A DNA stretch of 64,000 nt. Source: WVYX01 sp039586815. Its GTDB lineage: Bacteria > Gemmatimonadota > Gemmatimonadetes > Gemmatimonadales > GWC2-71-9. The DNA lies in assembly GCA_039586815.1 (NCBI GenBank), contig JBDHJR010000002.1, positions 112,541-176,540 of the forward strand, written 5' to 3'. Below are positions 6,859 to 14,865 of this stretch, piece after piece. The notes under the pieces are model-generated. The model was given only the letters and a program-made list of their open reading frames with translations. It searched no databases and was not told the DNA's origin. Both the position numbers and the translations under genes were made by a program. The number at the start of each line of letters is the position of its first letter. The first letter of the stretch is position 1.

Positions 6859-8274
6859 ATGAGCAGTGTACGAATCGGATTGCGGTTGACGGCCGTGGCC
6901 GCGCTGGCTGTATTCGCGTTTGCGTGCGCAGACGGGCCGACCCAGGCGCCGCCGGTCGAGCCGCCGGACTTCGCGGTGGCTGGCTTCGAGGAGCCGGATC
7001 TGGGTGACCAGTACCTGGTCATGTTCAAGGGCAAGGGTGTGCCGAGTGGTTTCGCCCGCGACGTGCAGAAGCTTGGTGGCAACGTGGTGTTCTCCCACGA
7101 CGTCGGCATCGCCGTGGTCAACGGCCTCGACGAAGCCGGTGCCGGCGCGCTGGGGGGCAAGAAGTACGTCAGTGACATCCAGATGGATGAGGCGTTCGAT
7201 CTGGATCCGATGTGGGACGAGAACAGCGTTGAACTCGCTGACGAGGTTGGAAGCCCGGACGACCCCACCTCGGCGTCGCGCTATGCCCGTCAGTGGAACA
7301 TGCGGGCCATCAGTGCTGATGCAGCGTGGGCGGCCGGCCGTTTGGGCTCCTCGAACGTTACGATAGCAATCCTGGATACCGGCATCGATTACCTGTATCC
7401 GGATCTTGCGGGCCGGGTGGATCTATCGCGGTCGGTCTCGTTTGAGGCGTTCGATGATTTCCTCGTATCGCTCTACTTCCCGGGCAGGCATCCGGTCACG
7501 GACCTCTACTGGCACGGCACCCATGTAGCGGCGACGGCGTCATCCAACGCGCTCATTCTGGCTGGAGTGACGAGCAAGACCACGCTCATCGGTGTGAAGG
7601 TGTGTAACGTCTTCGGCAGCTGCCCCTTGGGCAGCGTAATCGCCGGCCTACTGCATGCCGCGGACAACGGAGCCGACGTGGCGAACATGAGCCTCGGTGG
7701 CGGGTTCGCTAAGGTCGGGAACGGGCGGTTTGTCGGGTTCATCAACAGCGTGTTCAACTATGCCAAGAACCAGGGGATGACAATCGTAGTGTCGGCCGGC
7801 AACGACGCTATCGACCTGGACCACAACGGCAACGAGTACGCCACGTACTGTGACACGCCTGCCACGATCTGCGTGTCGGCGACCGCCCCGGAAGCCGGTG
7901 ATTCACGCTGGGGACCCTGGTTCAACGTGGATGCGTTCGCACCGTACTCCAATTTTGGCAACTCGGCGATCAATGTTGCCGCCCCGGGCGGCAGGAGCGT
8001 CGCCAACAGCGCCGGCTGGATATGGGCCGGTTGCTCGACTACGAGCCTGGTAATCCCGGTCTGTCAGACCGGGATCTACATTCTCGGTGCAAGCGGTACC
8101 TCGATGGCCTCCCCCCACGTCGCCGGCGTGGCGAGTCTCGTGATCGAGGACATCGGTCGCAGGCCCGGCCGGGTCAAGACCATCGTCCAGCAGTCGGCCG
8201 ACGACCGCGGCAAGAAGGGCAACGACCCCTTCTATGGCAAAGGCCGAGTAAATGCGGCAGGTGCTGTGAACTAG
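6859..8274 (+). CDS. Lipoprotein subtilisin-like serine protease (S8), paralogue 2
   Basis: This 471-residue protein is a close paralogue of the gene at 4909 along its whole length. The signal peptide ends FAFAC with Cys23 as the lipidation candidate. An I9-like propeptide (QYLVMFKGKG, FSHDVGIAVVNGL) precedes the catalytic domain, whose triad is Asp173 (AILDTGID), His219 (WHGTHVAA) and Ser415 (SGTSMASPH). The cysteine pattern of paralogue 1 is kept. A 45-base stretch (7099-7143) is identical to 5149-5193, including every third codon position, although synonymous changes are common on both sides; this could be local gene conversion. The start codon is 7 bases after GGAGG. A 13-bp terminator follows. 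Confidence 0.92.
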   Translation: MSSVRIGLRLTAVAALAVFAFACADGPTQAPPVEPPDFAVAGFEEPDLGDQYLVMFKGKGVPSGFARDVQKLGGNVVFSHDVGIAVVNGLDEAGAGALGGKKYVSDIQMDEAFDLDPMWDENSVELADEVGSPDDPTSASRYARQWNMRAISADAAWAAGRLGSSNVTIAILDTGIDYLYPDLAGRVDLSRSVSFEAFDDFLVSLYFPGRHPVTDLYWHGTHVAATASSNALILAGVTSKTTLIGVKVCNVFGSCPLGSVIAGLLHAADNGADVANMSLGGGFAKVGNGRFVGFINSVFNYAKNQGMTIVVSAGNDAIDLDHNGNEYATYCDTPATICVSATAPEAGDSRWGPWFNVDAFAPYSNFGNSAINVAAPGGRSVANSAGWIWAGCSTTSLVIPVCQTGIYILGASGTSMASPHVAGVASLVIEDIGRRPGRVKTIVQQSADDRGKKGNDPFYGKGRVNAAGAVN

Positions 8275-8299
8275 CACCGTACTGCCGATTAGCAGCATG

Positions 8300-8331
8300 A
8301 ACGGCTCGTCGGAAACCTCCGGCGAGCCGTT
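8300..8331 (+). terminator. Intrinsic terminator after subtilase 2
   Basis: AACGGCTCGTCGG pairs with CCGGCGAGCCGTT (13 bp including one G-U pair) around a 6-base loop, 26 bases after the stop codon. A short T run ends the right arm. Confidence 0.8.
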
Positions 8332-8397
8332 TCGCGTGCGGCGTCACGGACCCGACAGTGGGGTGCGGGTATGCGAGGAAGACCCTTGGAGAGTTAC

Positions 8398-8425
8398 TTG
8401 CGCGCTTGCGGCCGAGGTGTATCTT
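8398..8425 (+). promoter_or_regulatory. Promoter P3 of subtilase cassette 3
   Basis: TTGCGC (8398-8403), a 16 bp spacer beginning GCTTG, and TATCTT (8420-8425). The string AGGTGTATCTT is identical to cassette 1. It starts 67 bases after the terminator of the preceding gene, so each protease seems to be its own transcription unit. Confidence 0.65.
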
Positions 8426-8431
8426 CGGCTC

Positions 8432-8688
8432 TGCCGTGCAGAGACTGTGGTCGCCCTACCACAGTGATCCGCGGGACGAGTGTAGGAAGTGGCTGCAACC
8501 AGCGCCCGAGCTAGGAGTATTCTTCTGTGGCGGCGATCACCGCGACCCGCGGTGCTCGCTCGGCACGCATGGCGCGTTGCTCATGCGGGATCGACGATTG
8601 ACTCAGGCGTGTCTGCCATCTGCAGACGCGCCTTTTTCATATTCGACGACTAGAGATACCTCATCACCCCTCTCGATGGAGGCAGCAA
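8432..8688 (+). ncRNA. Structured 5' leader RNA, copy 3 (candidate cis-regulatory element)
   Basis: This is the clearest copy. Stem 1 is perfect (CTGTGGT / ACCACAG, 8445-8464, 6-base loop). AGCGCCC is at 8501-8507, 76 nt after the -10. A 7-bp hairpin CACCGCG-acc-CGCGGTG occupies 8538-8554. The block around 8570-8592 (TGGCGCGTTGCTCAT then GGATCG) matches copy 2. An 11-bp stem with TTTTT (8606-8637) forms a textbook intrinsic terminator 52 nt before the ATG. The SD hairpin CCTC-tcgatg-GAGG is at 8669-8682. Open frames across it are not conserved between copies, so it is read as RNA rather than protein. Confidence 0.62.
8606..8637 (+). terminator. Attenuator-type terminator in leader 3
   Basis: GGCGTGTCTGC (8606-8616) pairs with GCAGACGCGCC (8622-8632) over 11 bp with a 5-base loop, followed directly by TTTTT (8633-8637). 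It is the strongest of the three leader terminators and sits inside the untranslated leader of the third protease. Confidence 0.75.
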
Positions 8689-10068
8689 ATGAGCAGCAAG
8701 TGTAGAATCGGGTTGCGGTTGACGACCGTAGCGGCGCTGGCTCTGTTCGCGTTTGCGTGCGCGGATCAGCCAGCGGAGCCGCCGCAGGCAGAGGGTCCGA
8801 CATTCGCGAAGGCTGCGGGAGAGTCAAGCGAGGACACATATGTGTTCACCGCCGGGAAGTGGGGCAAGAAGCAGACGAAGGCGATCGAGAGTGCTGGTGG
8901 GACGCTGACCTTCAGCCATGAAGACGGAGTAGGTGTCGCGGTCTCAGCTGATCCGGACTTTCTCGAGAACGCGCTCAACAGCGGCGCATTCACGAACGGT
9001 GCGGCCGATCAGATCCTTGAGTGGCAGCCGCCTCTGTTGACCTACGACCTCGAAGAGTCTGTCATCACACCCGGCGATGAGTCGTTCTATGGGTATCAGT
9101 GGAACATGCCAGCTATCCTGGCCCCGGAGGCTTGGGATGCTGGCTGCACGGGAGCTGGAGTCCGCATAGCAATTCTCGATGGCGGTATTTCGAGCGATCA
9201 CGGGGATATTGAACCGAACCTCGACGCCGGGGCATCGGCGTCCTTTGTCCCTGGGACGGCATTCGACGATGACGGTCCCGGCTTCCGTCACGCGAGTCAC
9301 GTCGCTGCTATTGCCGCCGCACCTGACAACAGCTTCGGTGTGATTGGCGTTGCCCCCGAGGCCACGATCATCGGCGTGAAAGTGCTGCATTACGGAAGTG
9401 GTGCCTTTAGCTGGATAATCGAGGGTATGTACTACGCCGCCACGTCCATGTCAGAGGGTGGTGGTGGCGCCGACATCATCAACATGAGCCTGCGCGGCAT
9501 CGTCAAGAAGGGTGGCGGCGCCGGCCCGTTGGTGTCTGCGATGAACCGCGCTGCAAACTACGCCGCGCGCCAGGGCGTGCTCGTGATCTCGGCGGCTGGG
9601 AACGACGGTTTCAATTTCGACCATTCGTGGGATTACACGGTACTCCCCGCGGAGGCGGGGAACAGCATCGCCATCTCTGCAACCGGTCCTACGGGATTCA
9701 TCTTCGGAGGTGACAACTTCCGGGACTTCGCCACGTACAGCAACTCGGGCAACTCCCTGGTGCACGTGGCGGCCCCAGGAGGCGACTCGAGGCTCTACCC
9801 AGGACCGGGTTGGTGGTATGACATGGTCTTGAGTGCGAGCTACCGCGACGGTGGCATCCACTGGTATACGTGGGCGCAGGGCACCAGCATGGCTGCTCCC
9901 CACGCCGCGGGCGTTGCTGCTCTGATCAAGCAGCAGAACCCCAACATCTCCGTGGGTGCCTGGAAGAGCAGGCTCGCCCAGACGGCGGACGACGAGGGCA
10001 AGAAGGGTCACGACCCGCAATTCGGACGGGGCTTCGTGAACGCGTACGCGGCCTGTATGGGCAAGTAG
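8689..10068 (+). CDS. Lipoprotein subtilisin-like serine protease (S8), divergent paralogue 3
   Basis: This is a 459-residue secreted S8 protease. The first ~25 residues (RIGLRLTTVAALALFAFACAD) are nearly the same as in the two upstream paralogues, with lipobox Cys24, but the mature enzyme is clearly different. The triad is Asp164 in AILDGGIS, His201 in RHASHVAA (an uncommon HASH instead of HGTH) and Ser400 in QGTSMAAPH; oxyanion Asn305 is in SAAGND. The pro-region (YVFTAGKWGKK) does not resemble that of paralogues 1 and 2. So the promoter, leader and signal peptide are shared with its neighbours while the enzyme belongs to another S8 branch. The SD is GGAGG, 6 bases from the ATG. Confidence 0.9.
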   Translation: MSSKCRIGLRLTTVAALALFAFACADQPAEPPQAEGPTFAKAAGESSEDTYVFTAGKWGKKQTKAIESAGGTLTFSHEDGVGVAVSADPDFLENALNSGAFTNGAADQILEWQPPLLTYDLEESVITPGDESFYGYQWNMPAILAPEAWDAGCTGAGVRIAILDGGISSDHGDIEPNLDAGASASFVPGTAFDDDGPGFRHASHVAAIAAAPDNSFGVIGVAPEATIIGVKVLHYGSGAFSWIIEGMYYAATSMSEGGGGADIINMSLRGIVKKGGGAGPLVSAMNRAANYAARQGVLVISAAGNDGFNFDHSWDYTVLPAEAGNSIAISATGPTGFIFGGDNFRDFATYSNSGNSLVHVAAPGGDSRLYPGPGWWYDMVLSASYRDGGIHWYTWAQGTSMAAPHAAGVAALIKQQNPNISVGAWKSRLAQTADDEGKKGHDPQFGRGFVNAYAACMGK

Positions 10069-10092
10069 GCGATCGACCACACTGTGCGCCAA

Positions 10093-10125
10093 AAGGGGGA
10101 GGCATCAGCCTCCCCCTTGTTTCTT
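10093..10125 (+). terminator. Intrinsic terminator after subtilase 3
   Basis: AAGGGGGAGGC pairs with GCCTCCCCCTT (11 bp, 4-base loop), followed by the T-rich run TGTTTCTT, 24 bases after the stop. It also separates this gene from the convergent otsA gene. Confidence 0.85.
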
Positions 10126-10140
10126 GCCCGAGAGGCCCCC

Positions 10141-11550
10141 CTACCCGTTCTCCTTCGCCGCCCTCCCCAGCCTCTGCACCAGCCTCTTGGCCCACTGGTG
10201 CACGTCGTGCTTTGACTCCCGCTTCCTCAGGGCCTGCATGCGGGCGCGGCGCTCCTTCTTCGTCATCGTGAGCGCCTGGTGCAGCTTCGCTGCGGTGTCG
10301 TCGATGTCGTAGGGGTTGACCAGCAAAGCCTCGGTCATGGTCTCGGCGGCCCCGGCCGTGTGTGACAGCACCAACACGCCGGGATTGTCCACCTGGCACG
10401 CTACGTACTCCTTGGCGACCAGGTTCATGCCGTCGCGCAGCGGGGTAACGAAGCCCACGTTGGCGTCGCGGTACATCGCCGCGAGCTTCTCGGGCGACAC
10501 CGAACGGTACAGGTACCGGATGGGCGTCCAGTTGGCGCTTCCGAAGCGCCCGTTCACCTGGCCCACCAGCTCGTCGATCTCCCGCTTGAGCTCCTTGTAC
10601 TCCCTGACCTCAGAGCGGCTCGGTACAGCGAGCTGCAGCAGGGTGACCTTGCCACGGTGGTCCGAATGGGCCTCGAGCAGCCGCGCAAAGGCATGGATCC
10701 GCTGCGGGATGCCCTTGGTGTAGTCCAGCCGGTCCACACCCAGCACGACTTGCTCGTCCCCGTGGAAACCGGAACCGGGCGCCTCCTGCGCGAGCTGCTC
10801 GTAGTGCTTGAAGTCTATGCCCAGCGGCAGGGCCATCACCCGCACGGTACGCCCGTCCATGTGCACGATGCCGCGGCGCTGGTCCACCTTGAGTCCAAGC
10901 AGCCGGTTGGCGCAGTCGAGGAAGTTGCGCACGTAGCCGGAGACGTGGAGTCCCACCAGGTCCGCGGCGAGCATGCCGCGTAGCAGCGGCCGTGCCCACG
11001 GTAGCACCCGGAAGACGTCGTACGGTGGGAACGGGATGTGCAGGAAGAACGCGATGGCCGCCGACGGCGCCAGCTTGCGCAGCCTCCCCGGCACGAGCAT
11101 CAACTGGTAATCGTTCACCACTACGTGGTCTTCGGCCCCGATGGCGGCTGCGGTCGCCTCCGCGAACCGCTCGTTCACCCGCTCGTACGCCTCCCACTCG
11201 CTGGTCTCGAAGACGGCCTGCCCGGGCAGCGTATGAAACAGGGGCCAGAGTGTGCGGTTGGAGAATCCCTGGTAGTAGGGCTTGAAGTCCTGGCGCGGAA
11301 TGCCGACTGGCTCGAGATGGTAGGGGTCGTCGCTCGCCGAGACGCTCTCCCCGGGACGCAACTCGAGCCCGGGCCACCCGATCCACACTCCGCCGCGGTC
11401 CTCCAGGATCGGCGCGAACGCTGCGACCAGACCGCCGGAGGAGCGCACGCGCTCGGGTCCGCTCGGTCCACGGCGCAACGTGACCGGGAGGCGGTTGCTG
11501 ACGGTCACCAATGCGGCGTCGCGCTGCTCCTTGGCGCGTCCGTCGGGCAT
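10141..11550 (-). CDS. otsA: Alpha,alpha-trehalose-phosphate synthase (GT20)
   Basis: This 469-residue retaining glycosyltransferase makes trehalose 6-phosphate from UDP-glucose (or another NDP-glucose) and glucose 6-phosphate. Typical blocks in order: LVTVSNRLPV at the N-terminus, SSGGLVAAFAPIL, IGWPG, FSNRTLWPLFH, VNDYQLMLVP, FFLHIPFP, DLVGLHVSGYVRNFL, LGVDRLDYTKGIPQRIHAF and PLRDGMNLVAKEYVACQ. The ATG at 11550 is chosen because GGGAGG lies 6 bases upstream; an in-frame ATG at 11574 has no such site. No trehalose-phosphate phosphatase gene is adjacent, so otsB or a fused enzyme must be elsewhere if trehalose is the end product. Osmotic and desiccation protection is the usual role. Confidence 0.93.
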   Translation of the reverse strand: MPDGRAKEQRDAALVTVSNRLPVTLRRGPSGPERVRSSGGLVAAFAPILEDRGGVWIGWPGLELRPGESVSASDDPYHLEPVGIPRQDFKPYYQGFSNRTLWPLFHTLPGQAVFETSEWEAYERVNERFAEATAAAIGAEDHVVVNDYQLMLVPGRLRKLAPSAAIAFFLHIPFPPYDVFRVLPWARPLLRGMLAADLVGLHVSGYVRNFLDCANRLLGLKVDQRRGIVHMDGRTVRVMALPLGIDFKHYEQLAQEAPGSGFHGDEQVVLGVDRLDYTKGIPQRIHAFARLLEAHSDHRGKVTLLQLAVPSRSEVREYKELKREIDELVGQVNGRFGSANWTPIRYLYRSVSPEKLAAMYRDANVGFVTPLRDGMNLVAKEYVACQVDNPGVLVLSHTAGAAETMTEALLVNPYDIDDTAAKLHQALTMTKKERRARMQALRKRESKHDVHQWAKRLVQRLGRAAKENG

Positions 11551-11632
11551 GCTTTTCCTCCCGCCGGGCTTCATCTACAAGTCTACCCGTGCGGCGGCTC
11601 TCGTGCGAGGGCGTGTTAGATTGTCTCCCCAG

Positions 11633-12253
11633 ATGACCGGCTCGACTTTTTCCACCGAGCAGGGCCTGCTGGCTCTCCCCAAGGCGTTCGCCAGCCGTTA
11701 CGGCGCGCCCGTGATCACCCACATCGACGCCGACATCTTCCGCCGTACGTACTTCACGCACTGCCTGCAGTGCAACTTCTGTCACGACGCCTGCTGCCAG
11801 TACGGTGTGGACGTTGACCTGTATCACTACGAGCGCATTCAGCGCCACGCCGACGGGCTCGAGCGCTACAGCAAAGTCCCACGGGAGCGGTGGTTCACCG
11901 GAGAGTTCGAGAAGGACCCCGAGGTGCCCGGAGGCGGCTCACACCGCACGCGGGTGGAGGACGGCTCGTGCGTGTTCCACAACCGCGTGGGCCGCGGTTG
12001 CCTGTTGCACGCCTACTGCCTGGAGGAGGGGCTCGACCACCGGGAGCTGAAGTCCATGGTCGACTGTCTCTTCCCGCTCACTTTCTACGACGACATCCTG
12101 TGCGTGGCAGACGAAGTGGACGACGAAGAGTTGGTGTGCATCGACACCGGTCCCACGATCTACCAAGGCGGGCGGGATGAGCTGGAGTACTACTTCGGCG
12201 ATGCGTTCGTGGCGGCGCTCGACGCCCTCGAGAAGAGAGTGCTAAAGGCCTAG
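11633..12253 (+). CDS. Cysteine-cluster protein (YkgJ/DUF3109-like)
   Basis: This 206-residue soluble protein has a tight cysteine cluster near residues 45-56 (CLQCNFCHDACCQYG, i.e. C-x2-C-x2-C-x3-CC) and further Cys around 114 (GSCVFHN), 124-129 (GCLLHAYC), 141 (VDCLFPLTF) and 152 (ILCVADE). Such patterns bind iron-sulfur or zinc in the YkgJ and DUF3109 families; the assignment is by motif only and no reaction is known. It is divergent from otsA with an 82-base gap, which holds a TTAGAT-like -10 ten bases before the ATG. Its TAG stop shares a CTAG tetranucleotide with the convergent gene at 12250. Confidence 0.6.
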   Translation: MTGSTFSTEQGLLALPKAFASRYGAPVITHIDADIFRRTYFTHCLQCNFCHDACCQYGVDVDLYHYERIQRHADGLERYSKVPRERWFTGEFEKDPEVPGGGSHRTRVEDGSCVFHNRVGRGCLLHAYCLEEGLDHRELKSMVDCLFPLTFYDDILCVADEVDDEELVCIDTGPTIYQGGRDELEYYFGDAFVAALDALEKRVLKA

Positions 12254-12927
12254 TCCCATTTCGAGGTGGAGGGCGCCCCGGCCGGCACCAGATCGACGAA
12301 GCGGCGTCCCTCGAGCTCCACGGTCTCGCCCGTGGAGAACTCTACCGGCGAGCTGAACTCCGGACCGTCGAACACGAACGTGTGGAACTCCCCGCGCTCA
12401 CCGCAGGGGTCGATGTCGTCCCGCGTGCTGATCTCCGTCACGAGGTCGGCGTCGAATTCACGCCCCAGCAACCCCGCAACGCCCCGCGCGACTTCGGCGC
12501 TCACGACGATGGCGCGGTAGCCGCGCTCCACCACGGCCCAGGCCACCTCGACGGCCGGCCCGCCCCACAGAGGCTCCACGTGCTCCAGGCCGGCAGCCCG
12601 CACACGCTCCTCATACCACTCCCGCACATCGGCCAGGTTCACGTTGCCGAACACCACGCCGGTAACGCCGAGGTCCTTGAGCTCGCGCAGCGTCCTGAGG
12701 AAGGTGGCCTCAAACGTGGTGGGAAGCGTTGGCATGCTGAGGCACTCGAGGCCTAGCGCCTGAGCCTGTTGCTCGACCAGCTCGTGGCGCACCCCGTGGA
12801 ACCGCACGCGCCCGGTCGCCCCGTCGTGGAAAGTCACGAGGTACCGCACGTCGAGTCCTGCGTCGCGCGCCCGGTCGAGGGCGAGAATGGAGTCCTTCCC
12901 GCCGCTCGCCATGAGTGCGTAGGCCAT
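12250..12927 (-). CDS. Diphthine-ammonia-ligase-like PP-loop ATPase (DUF71/ATP_bind_4)
   Basis: This 225-residue protein has the N-type ATP pyrophosphatase P-loop MASGGKDSILALDRA at its start. It also has the family motif VVFGNVNLADVREWYEERV (about residues 93-111) and the C-terminal GERGEFHTFVFDGP block, both diagnostic for the Dph6/MJ0570 group. In archaea and eukaryotes this family amidates diphthine on EF2. Bacteria lack diphthamide, so the bacterial substrate is unknown and may be a B12-related or other amidation. The ATG at 12927 lies directly before the P-loop, as in homologues; the sequence continues open upstream only as antisense of the ABC exporter. Its stop overlaps the convergent gene's stop. 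Confidence 0.82.
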   Translation of the reverse strand: MAYALMASGGKDSILALDRARDAGLDVRYLVTFHDGATGRVRFHGVRHELVEQQAQALGLECLSMPTLPTTFEATFLRTLRELKDLGVTGVVFGNVNLADVREWYEERVRAAGLEHVEPLWGGPAVEVAWAVVERGYRAIVVSAEVARGVAGLLGREFDADLVTEISTRDDIDPCGERGEFHTFVFDGPEFSSPVEFSTGETVELEGRRFVDLVPAGAPSTSKWD

Positions 12928-13008
12928 GGGAGAACTTAGAGGCCGCGCTACGGTACCGCTAGGCGCGCACTTGACTCGAGCGCTGCACCCCGTGAGTAGT
13001 TCTAGTCT

Positions 13009-14865
13009 GTGACTGACCGAGAGAAGAAGAAGAAGCTCGACCCCGCCCTGGTGTGGCGCGAGGCGCGCGAGATCATCTGGACGCGCCGGCGCCGCCTCGC
13101 CGTCGGTTCGGTCATCATGATCGTCAACCGGCTGGCGGGCCTGGTGCTTCCCGGCTCCTCCAAGTTCCTGATCGACAACGTGGTCGGGCAGGGACAGGCC
13201 GCGCTGCTCGTACCGCTGGCCGCGGCAGTGGGTGCCGCCACTCTGGTGCAGGCGACCACTTCGTTCGCGCTGGCTCAGGTGCTGGGTGTCACCGCCCAAC
13301 GCGCAATTGCCGACATGCGCAAGGCGGTGCAGGCGCACGTGAGTCGGCTTCCGGTGGCGTACTTCGACTCCACCAAGACCGGCGTCCTCATCTCCCGCAT
13401 CATGACCGACGCCGAGGGGATCCGGAATCTGGTCGGTACCGGCCTGGTGCGGCTCACCGGTGGCCTGGTCACGGCAGCCATCGCACTGGTAGTGCTGTTC
13501 GTGCTCAACTGGAAGCTCACGGCGGTCATCCTCATCGTGCTGGTCACGTTCGGTGGGGCGATGGCGTTCGCGTTCAACAAGCTGCGGCCCATCTTCCGCG
13601 AGCGCGGCAAGATCAACGCCGAGGTCACCGGGCGGCTGACCGAGTCGCTCGGTGGTGTGCGGGTCGTGAAGGCGTATGTCGCCGAGCGGGGGGAGCAGCT
13701 CGTGTTCGCCCGCGGGGTGCACCGCCTGTTCCGCAACATCGCCAAGGCGATCACCGGGATCTCGGGAATCGGCGCGTTCACGACGGTGATCGTAGGCGCC
13801 ATCAGCGTGATCATGATAGTGGTGGGAGGACGCGCGATGCTCGACGGCACGATGACGCTCGGCGACTTCGTGATGTTCATCTTCTTCACCGGGCTGGTGG
13901 CCGCCCCTCTCGTGTCGATCGCGGAGATCGGCACGCAGATCAGTGAGGCCTTTGCCGGCCTCGACCGCATTCGCGAGATCCGCCGCATGGCCACCGAGGA
14001 GGAGGAAGACTCGGAAAAGGATGAGCTGGGCGAGATCGACGGAGAGATCGCGTTCCGCGACGTGTGGTTCGAGTACAACCCCGACGTGCCTGTGCTCAGG
14101 AACGTGTCGTTCACCGCCTCCGCCGGCTCCACCACGGCGCTGGTGGGGTCGAGCGGCTCGGGCAAGAGCACCCTGATCTCCCTCGTCATGGCATTCAACC
14201 GGCCGAAGCAGGGAACGATCACGGTGGACGGGCGCGATCTCGACACGGTCCGGCTGCACGACTACCGCAGCCTGCTCGGCGTGGTGCTGCAGGACAACTT
14301 CCTGTTCGACGGCACCATCGCGGAGAACATCGCCTTCGCACGGCCGCACGCCACCCGGGAAGAGATCAGGGATGTGGCGCGCATTGCCCACGCCAACGTT
14401 TTCGTGGATGAGTTCGAGGACGGCTACGACACCATCGTGGGCGAGCGGGGCATCAAACTGTCGGGTGGGCAGCGGCAGCGCATCGCGATCGCCCGGGCGA
14501 TTCTGGCCGATCCGCGGATCCTCATTCTCGACGAGGCGACGTCCAGCCTGGACAGCGAGAGCGAGGCGATGATCCAGGACGGCCTGCGCTCGCTGCGGCA
14601 TGGCCGCACGTCGTTCGTGATCGCGCACCGTCTATCGACCATCCGCAGCGCGGACCAGATCCTGGTGCTCGAAGAGGGAGAGATCGTGGAGCGCGGCACC
14701 CACGAGGAGTTGCTCGCCAAGCGCGGGCGTTACCGCCAGCTGTACGACAAGCAGTACCTCATAGAGCACGACCGCTTCATCAACCCCGGGGAAGACCACA
14801 CACCGGAGCCGCAAGAGGTGCAGTCGGTGCCGGGCGGTGGCGCGCGGTCTCCGCGCGACCTCTAG
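13009..14865 (+). CDS. ABC exporter, fused permease and ATPase (MsbA/multidrug type)
   Basis: This 618-residue half-transporter works as a homodimer in the inner membrane. Residues about 30-310 carry six membrane helices with the ABC_membrane pattern (YFDSTKTGVLISRIMTDAE; GRLTESLGGVRVVKAYVAE). The ATPase domain has Walker A VGSSGSGKST (about 377-386), the Q-loop region GVVLQDNFLFDGTIAENIAF, signature LSGGQRQRIAIARA (about 483), Walker B ILILDEATSSLD (about 503) and the switch HRLSTI. The start is GTG at 13009. An acidic linker (EEEEDSEKDELGE) joins the domains. It is likely a lipid or multidrug exporter; the substrate is not predictable. It ends in CTAG shared with the convergent carH-like gene. 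Confidence 0.92.
   Translation: MTDREKKKKLDPALVWREAREIIWTRRRRLAVGSVIMIVNRLAGLVLPGSSKFLIDNVVGQGQAALLVPLAAAVGAATLVQATTSFALAQVLGVTAQRAIADMRKAVQAHVSRLPVAYFDSTKTGVLISRIMTDAEGIRNLVGTGLVRLTGGLVTAAIALVVLFVLNWKLTAVILIVLVTFGGAMAFAFNKLRPIFRERGKINAEVTGRLTESLGGVRVVKAYVAERGEQLVFARGVHRLFRNIAKAITGISGIGAFTTVIVGAISVIMIVVGGRAMLDGTMTLGDFVMFIFFTGLVAAPLVSIAEIGTQISEAFAGLDRIREIRRMATEEEEDSEKDELGEIDGEIAFRDVWFEYNPDVPVLRNVSFTASAGSTTALVGSSGSGKSTLISLVMAFNRPKQGTITVDGRDLDTVRLHDYRSLLGVVLQDNFLFDGTIAENIAFARPHATREEIRDVARIAHANVFVDEFEDGYDTIVGERGIKLSGGQRQRIAIARAILADPRILILDEATSSLDSESEAMIQDGLRSLRHGRTSFVIAHRLSTIRSADQILVLEEGEIVERGTHEELLAKRGRYRQLYDKQYLIEHDRFINPGEDHTPEPQEVQSVPGGGARSPRDL

Noticed and set aside
4640..8705. Short open frames inside the three subtilase leaders that could be leader peptides.
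   Set aside because: They are in different relative positions, lack shared peptide sequence and have no consistent SD. The conserved parts are stems and spacing, which fits RNA structure better.
4909..10068. The three subtilases as a transposon-borne or recently acquired island.
   Set aside because: No flanking repeats or mobility genes are visible, and codon use and GC content look like the surroundings. A tandem family with a shared 5' module is the simpler reading.
12928..14628. A very long open frame on the minus strand opposite the ABC exporter, continuous with the DUF71 gene.
   Set aside because: Its product is His/Arg/Asp-rich, low in hydrophobic structure and unlike any family, while the plus strand encodes a textbook ABC exporter with all motifs. 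It is an antisense by-product of high GC codon bias; the DUF71 gene starts at 12927.
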